Shown one piece after another: positions 60,225 through 64,000 of a stretch of DNA of 64,000 bases. Below the pieces are notes generated by a model. The model saw nothing but the letters and a program-made list of their open reading frames with translations, did no database searches and had not been told where the DNA came from. Origin of the DNA: DATAES01 sp963721305 (GTDB lineage Bacteria; Actinomycetota; Acidimicrobiia; Acidimicrobiales; JACDCH01). Position 1 is the stretch's first letter, and the number at the start of each line of letters is the position of its first letter. Location: positions 310,001 through 374,000 of the forward strand of contig CAVRIR010000004.1 of the NCBI GenBank assembly GCA_963721305.1. Reading direction: 5' to 3'. The position numbers and the translations under genes are program-made.

Positions 60225-60811
60225 GTGGTGGAGAGCGGTCGGGCGCCGATGGTCGTCGCGTTGTTGCTGCTCGTGTTCGCGATGGTCGCGTCGTTCGTGA
60301 TCGGCACGCCCCCTGCCTCGCTCCGCGGCGAAGCGGCGGCCGGCGCCTTCCTCGCGGGGTGGCAACGCAGCCGACTCGCCACATTCGTCGTGCATTCCGC
60401 CTTCGTCCGGACGTTGCCGGACGGCAAACAACTAAGTCGACGACGATGACGGTGCAGGATCCGCCGGACACTCGACTGAACACCGGACTCGGATCGGCGT
60501 GTGGCCGGCTCCACGGACAGATCGTCGGCTGCGCCGGAGTCCCAGACGGCAACGCGAGCGGCGTCAGCGGCGCCGACGCGCGGGATTACACCGAGGAAGT
60601 CGAGGCCGAGATCCGAGGTCTCGGGTCCTACGTGTTGGGCGAGCGGCCGCTGTACGTACTGGAAGCGCACAGCGCGTACCCTCGTGGCCGATGTTGTTCG
60701 GTGGCGCTGACCTGCTCCTCTATCTCGTGCTCGCGCTCGGCGGTGCCCTCGTGGTGGGCAACGTGCTCGCCCTGGTGCGACCCCCGGAACGGCCTCGTGA
60801 CGGTGAGCTGA
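60225..60811 (+). CDS. Hypothetical membrane-anchored protein (frameshifted)
   Basis: GTG 60225 (or ATG 60249) opens a protein with one N-terminal membrane helix (V-V-A-L-L-L-L-V-F-A-M-V), then L-A-G-W-Q-R-S-R and F-V-R-T-L-P-D-G-K-Q. The frame ends soon after 60430. A neighbouring frame continues with T-T-M-T-V-Q-D-P-P-D-T-R-L and Y-T-E-E-V-E-A-E-I-R-G-L-G, so one base seems missing near 60430-60436. The C-terminal end is uncertain: the second frame stops at 60811 but overlaps a better membrane ORF from 60691. Such small anchored proteins occur in actinobacteria, and no function is known. Confidence 0.5.
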
Positions 60812-60900
60812 CGCGGGCGCCCGTCGGCCGCAGCCTCGGAATGGCGATTCTCGGCGGACTTGCCGTGATCTGGGCGTTGGCCACGCTCCTGAGCCGCTGA
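60691..60900 (+). CDS. Small two-helix membrane protein
   Basis: ATG 60691 gives 69 residues. Two membrane helices (about 5-25 and 47-65) are joined by a basic loop (R-P-P-E-R-P-R-D-G). No family is recognised. It lies at the end of the preceding frameshifted gene and 36 bp before the beta-propeller lipoprotein gene, in the same direction. Confidence 0.58.
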   Translation: MLFGGADLLLYLVLALGGALVVGNVLALVRPPERPRDGELTRAPVGRSLGMAILGGLAVIWALATLLSR

Positions 60901-60936
60901 CCGAAAGGGCGGCCGGCGCGGTCATACGATCCGGTC

Positions 60937-62130
60937 GTGCTCGCCGCCAGGCCGCTCGGGTTGGTGGCTGCTGCTGCCGTCGTCGCCCTCCTGGTCGGTG
61001 TGGCGTGCAGCAGTGACGCCGGCCGGCCGGTCGCGGCGAGCTCGTCGTCCGAGGCCGGGCACGATCACAGCGGCGCGCTGGTGTCGTCCGACCTCCCACC
61101 GCCTGCTTCAGCGCCGGCGAGTCCGGGGACGGTCGACGTCTACGCCGCTGATCGTCCGAACCAGCTCAGCCCGGCGGTCCAGGCGTTCCCCCGGCGCATC
61201 TACGTGCCGAACTCGATGAGCAACACGGTCGACGTCATCGATCCCGCCACGATGCATATCGTCAACCACTTCGCGGTCGGTGCCGAGCCGCAACACGTCG
61301 TGCCGTCGTACGACATGAAGACCCTGTACGTCGCCGCCGACCAGGGCAACTCGTTGACACCGATCGATCCCGCCACTGGACAACCTGGCGCGCCCATCCC
61401 CGTCGACGATCCCTACAACCTGTACTTCACTCCGGATGGGCGCTTCGCGATCGTCGTTGCCGAACGGCTTGGTCGTCTCGACTTTCGCGATCCGCACACG
61501 TTCCAGCTCGTGAAGTCGATTGCCGTGCCGTGCTCAGGCGTCGACCACATGGACTTCTCGGCGGACGGCTCGTACCTCCTCGCGAGCTGCGAGTTCTCGA
61601 GCGAGATGGTGAAGGTCACGCTCGGACCGGATGGACCGGCGCTTGCAGGGAAGCTCGCGCTGCTCGCCGGCTCCAAGCCCCAGGACGTGAAGCTGTCCCC
61701 GGACGGATCGATCTTCTACGTGGCGGACATGGTCGGCGGTGGCGTGTGGGAGATCGACGGCGTGACCTTCACCACGGTCGGGTTCTTGCCCACCGGCGCC
61801 GGCGCGCACGGGCTGTACGTCAGCCGCGACTCGAAAGACATGTACGTGTCCAACCGCGACGAGGGCTCGGTCTCGGTAGTCGATCTCGCGTCCCGAACCG
61901 TCAGGGTCAAATGGCAGATCCCGGGGGGCGGAAGCCCTGACATGGGTGGTGTGTCCGCGGATGGCACGACGCTGTGGCTGAGCGGTCGATACAACAGCGT
62001 GGTCTACGCCCTCGACACGACGACCGGCGCGTTAAAGGGACGAATCCCCGTTGGCGAGGGCCCGCACGGCTTGTGCGTGTACCCGCAGCCGGGTCGCTTC
62101 TCGCTCGGTCACACCGGCGTCTTCCGCTGA
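60937..62130 (+). CDS. Secreted YVTN-type beta-propeller lipoprotein
   Basis: GTG 60937 gives 397 residues. A hydrophobic signal ends in the lipobox V-G-V-A-C, and a Ser/His-rich spacer (G-H-D-H-S) follows. The rest is a propeller of about seven blades, with repeated Y-V-P-N-S-M-S-N-T-V-D-V-I-D-type and D-M-Y-V-S-N-R-D-E-G-S-V-S-V-V-D blade motifs. Such proteins (YVTN, cytochrome-D1-like) bind ligands or act in redox complexes; no catalytic heme ligand is obvious. The 3' end overlaps the convergent gene by 99 bp. Confidence 0.85.
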   Translation: MLAARPLGLVAAAAVVALLVGVACSSDAGRPVAASSSSEAGHDHSGALVSSDLPPPASAPASPGTVDVYAADRPNQLSPAVQAFPRRIYVPNSMSNTVDVIDPATMHIVNHFAVGAEPQHVVPSYDMKTLYVAADQGNSLTPIDPATGQPGAPIPVDDPYNLYFTPDGRFAIVVAERLGRLDFRDPHTFQLVKSIAVPCSGVDHMDFSADGSYLLASCEFSSEMVKVTLGPDGPALAGKLALLAGSKPQDVKLSPDGSIFYVADMVGGGVWEIDGVTFTTVGFLPTGAGAHGLYVSRDSKDMYVSNRDEGSVSVVDLASRTVRVKWQIPGGGSPDMGGVSADGTTLWLSGRYNSVVYALDTTTGALKGRIPVGEGPHGLCVYPQPGRFSLGHTGVFR

Positions 62131-62640
62131 CACCCGCACGAGCGTGAGCGCACCGATCGCCGTGGTGACGCCGAGGACCGCGAGGAGCAAGACGGGATTG
62201 CGGTTGTCGGTACCCGCGGTCATCAGGTGCGCGGTGGTCAGCAGGAACAGCGGGAAGCTGGCGAGGTGCACTCGGCGCCAAACCCGGCGTGGGATGCGAG
62301 TGCGGGCGAGTGACGTCAACTCGACAGCCGCGAGCAGGTAGAGCGAAACGACACCGAGCGCAACGGCCAGGGGATGCCAGGTCGATGCGAACGGGACGAG
62401 GACCTCGACCACGCCGAAGTGGACGTAGGTGTCGCTGACTATCGAAACGACGTGAATGCCGGTGAAGACGAGTGCGAGCCCGCCGAGGTACCGGTGAAGG
62501 TCGAGCAACCACGCCGGCCGGGGTCGGCGGCCGAGCGCACGTGTCGACAGTGCGAGACCCCACAGCACGGATGCGCTCACGATCGTCCACGCGACGATGC
62601 CGCTGGCGCGAGCGACGTACCAGATCAGGACGCTGTCCAT
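62032..62640 (-). CDS. Ferric-reductase-like heme membrane protein
   Basis: ATG 62640 gives 202 residues with about six helices. Two His pairs, each 13-14 residues apart, lie in helices (H-R-Y-L-G-G ... T-G-I-H and H-L-A-S-F-P ... T-A-H). They suit two stacked b-hemes, as in ferric reductase/YedZ-type proteins. No flavin or NADPH domain follows, so an electron partner is needed. Its ATG overlaps the stop of a Ser/Thr-rich gene. A link to the beta-propeller lipoprotein is possible but not shown. Confidence 0.8.
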   Translation of the reverse strand: MDSVLIWYVARASGIVAWTIVSASVLWGLALSTRALGRRPRPAWLLDLHRYLGGLALVFTGIHVVSIVSDTYVHFGVVEVLVPFASTWHPLAVALGVVSLYLLAAVELTSLARTRIPRRVWRRVHLASFPLFLLTTAHLMTAGTDNRNPVLLLAVLGVTTAIGALTLVRVSAEDAGVTEREATRLRVHAQAVRALANGDSSL

Positions 62641-62972
62641 CAGCTACCGCCGCTCGTCGTCACCGCAGAGCGACCCGAGTTGGAGGTACCCGCGACTGCT
62701 TGCGGGACGGTTGACGTCGAAGTGGTCGTCGACGTCGTCGTCGACCTCGAGCTGGACGAAGTCGACGAGGATGAGCCGGATGTGGTCGAGGTGGACGACG
62801 TGGACGGGGTCGACGCCGTGGCGGCTGCGGTGTTGCTGGTCGCCGACGGCTGTGCGTCGAGCGCGAGATAGCCGGTCATCGCCACCAGCGCCGAGGCGCT
62901 GAGTCCGCCGACGACCTTTCGAGCTCTCGCCGCGACGTGGCGGCGCCGGCGTCGATGCGATTCGGTCACCAT
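62640..62972 (-). CDS. Single-pass membrane protein with Ser/Thr-rich outer tail
   Basis: ATG 62972 gives 110 residues. A very basic start (H-R-R-R-R-R-H) is followed by one hydrophobic helix (S-A-S-A-L-V-A-M-T-G-Y-L-A-L) and a tail of about 65 residues, mostly Ser and Thr, as in glycosylated or wall-spanning segments. No family is recognised. It overlaps the heme protein gene by one base (TGATG), so the two are a pair. Confidence 0.6.
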   Translation of the reverse strand: MVTESHRRRRRHVAARARKVVGGLSASALVAMTGYLALDAQPSATSNTAAATASTPSTSSTSTTSGSSSSTSSSSRSTTTSTTTSTSTVPQAVAGTSNSGRSAVTTSGGS

Positions 62973-63109
62973 GGGGATACAGCCAAGTGCGCTCGGCTGG
63001 ACCCAGCCGCAGAGAACGCTGTGAGTCCGCCGAGACTTCGCCTCTGCCGTTCCTCGCGGCGGTGGATGCCTTCCGTTTGATGGACCGGCCGCTCGCATAG
63101 TCTCGGACG

Positions 63110-64000
63110 GTGCGCGAGCCCTCCGCTTCGCGTCGTGGCACCTCGACGTCGGCCTTCGGTGTGTCGCGCCGCGAGAGTCATGACGCGTCGGCGTTCTACG
63201 AGCGGTTCACTGCGCCGACCGTGTCCTCGGACTCCGCGATTCATGCGCGGCGCGACATCGACGACATCTACTGCGGCGACGCGGCGCGCATGGAGAAGGT
63301 GGACGACACCTCCGTCGCTCTCGTGGTCACCTCACCGCCGTACTTCGCCGGTAAGGAGTACGAGACGGCTTTGGGCGAGGGACATGTCCCTGCCACCTAC
63401 GCCGACTACCTGGCGATGCTCGAGTCAGTGTTCGCCGAATGTGTGCGAACGCTCGAACCCGGGGGTCGCATCGCCGTCAATGTCGCGAACCTCGGTCGCA
63501 AGCCCTATCGATCGCTCGCCGCGGACGTCATCTGGATCCTGCAAGACCGCTTGCGGCTCTTGCTCCGTGGTGAAGTCGTTTGGATCAAGGCGCGCGGCGC
63601 CGCGGGATCGTGCGCATGGGGCTCGTTCCAACGTCCGGCGAATCCGGTGCTGCGTGATCTCAGTGAACGTGTCGTGATCGCGAGCAAGGGCCGCTTCGAT
63701 CGCGCCGTATCACAACACGATCGCGAGGGACGCGACCTGCCGTCGCAAGCGTCGATGACTCGTGACGAGTTCATGGAGGCGACGACGGACGTCTGGGAGA
63801 TCGGATCGGAGAGCGCGAAACGGGTCGGGCATCCGGCACCGTTCCCAGTGGAGCTGCCGGAACGCCTCATCCATCTCTATACGTATCGCGGTGACCTCGT
63901 CCTCGATCCGTTCATGGGCTCGGGCACGACCGCAGTCGCCGCGGTTCAGGCCGGACGTCACTTCGTCGGCTACGACACCGATCCGGAGTACGTCGAGCGG
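63110..64000 (+). CDS. Site-specific DNA methyltransferase (N4/N6 type), cut by window edge
   Basis: GTG 63110 opens a frame of 297 codons that runs off the right edge without a stop. Motif IV is V-T-S-P-P-Y-F near residue 75, and motif I is D-P-F-M-G-S-G-T-T near residue 268, so the order is IV then I (beta class). The S-P-P-Y form is common in N4-cytosine enzymes, but N6-adenine cannot be excluded. The middle holds the recognition region. Whether a restriction gene follows is outside the window. Confidence 0.9.
   Translation, partial: MREPSASRRGTSTSAFGVSRRESHDASAFYERFTAPTVSSDSAIHARRDIDDIYCGDAARMEKVDDTSVALVVTSPPYFAGKEYETALGEGHVPATYADYLAMLESVFAECVRTLEPGGRIAVNVANLGRKPYRSLAADVIWILQDRLRLLLRGEVVWIKARGAAGSCAWGSFQRPANPVLRDLSERVVIASKGRFDRAVSQHDREGRDLPSQASMTRDEFMEATTDVWEIGSESAKRVGHPAPFPVELPERLIHLYTYRGDLVLDPFMGSGTTAVAAVQAGRHFVGYDTDPEYVER

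Noticed and set aside
62374..62871. Plus-strand ORF with a Val/Asp/Glu-rich end
   Set aside because: It is the antisense of the Ser/Thr-rich tail and the heme protein; repeats explain the odd composition.
1..64000. CRISPR arrays, rRNA genes, IS elements, integrases, prophage
   Set aside because: I looked for regularly spaced repeats, rRNA blocks and transposase or integrase motifs and saw none.

Overview
The window is a high-GC chromosomal segment from an actinobacterium (Actinomycetota). Several family markers point that way: DUF3566, DUF5318, DUF6049, DUF3105, an actinobacterial inositol-phosphate synthase, a SigM/anti-sigma/TrxB/TrxA/CwlM block, and a dnaA-dnaN-recF-DUF721-gyrB-gyrA order like that of mycobacteria and streptomycetes. 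A class such as Acidimicrobiia is my guess, not something the sequence proves. The segment holds the chromosomal replication origin. Genes left of about 29.2 kb (dnaA, dnaN, recF, dciA, gyrB, gyrA, DUF3566, tRNA-Ile) run leftward. Genes right of it (rpmH, rnpA, yidD, yidC, jag, rsmG, parA, parB) run rightward. Two parS sites lie just before parA.

Layout. 0-11 kb is accessory: the tail of an SGNH hydrolase, tRNA-Ala, an alpha/beta-hydrolase/nucleotide-cyclase fusion, two large secreted proteins (fibronectin-III repeats; a PBP2-like binding protein), a GH15 glucosidase and an MFS exporter. 11-19 kb holds RF3, a serine hydrolase, an inositol-monophosphatase-like enzyme, methionine aminopeptidase, a DUF3105 lipoprotein, a sigma-28-family factor and an NAD-binding oxidoreductase. 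19-29 kb is the leftward replication arm and 29-35 kb the rightward arm. 35-47.5 kb is an envelope/redox block resembling the mycobacterial cwlM-trxC-trxB2-rsmA-sigM-(murJ)-Rv3909-(mutT4)-pcnA region, but no murJ gene is present and a stand-alone Ser/Thr kinase with an extracellular domain sits there. 47.5-54 kb holds a methyltransferase, ino1 with its PadR regulator, a class A penicillin-binding protein and panB. 54-57.5 kb is rpsF-ssb-rpsR-rplI-dnaB. 57.5-64 kb holds a membrane glycosyltransferase-like protein, a phosphodiesterase-fold enzyme, a VOC protein, a beta-propeller lipoprotein, a heme-reductase-like membrane protein and the start of a DNA methyltransferase.

Functional threads. Replication initiation is nearly complete here (DnaA, DciA-type loader, DnaB, SSB, beta clamp, RecF, gyrase), with ParAB-parS beside it. 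A cell-wall thread links CwlM, the kinase, the class A PBP, and DUF6049. CwlM lacks the usual amidase zinc histidines, so it is probably a regulator. A redox/stress thread links TrxA, TrxB, SigM and its anti-sigma factor.

The main caution is quality. Seven otherwise intact genes, including dnaB and parB, each carry a one-base frame break. This looks more like assembly or read error than gene loss. In contrast, a PilT-family ATPase gene near 45.5 kb lacks its whole ATPase core and looks like a true (or assembly-collapsed) internal deletion.
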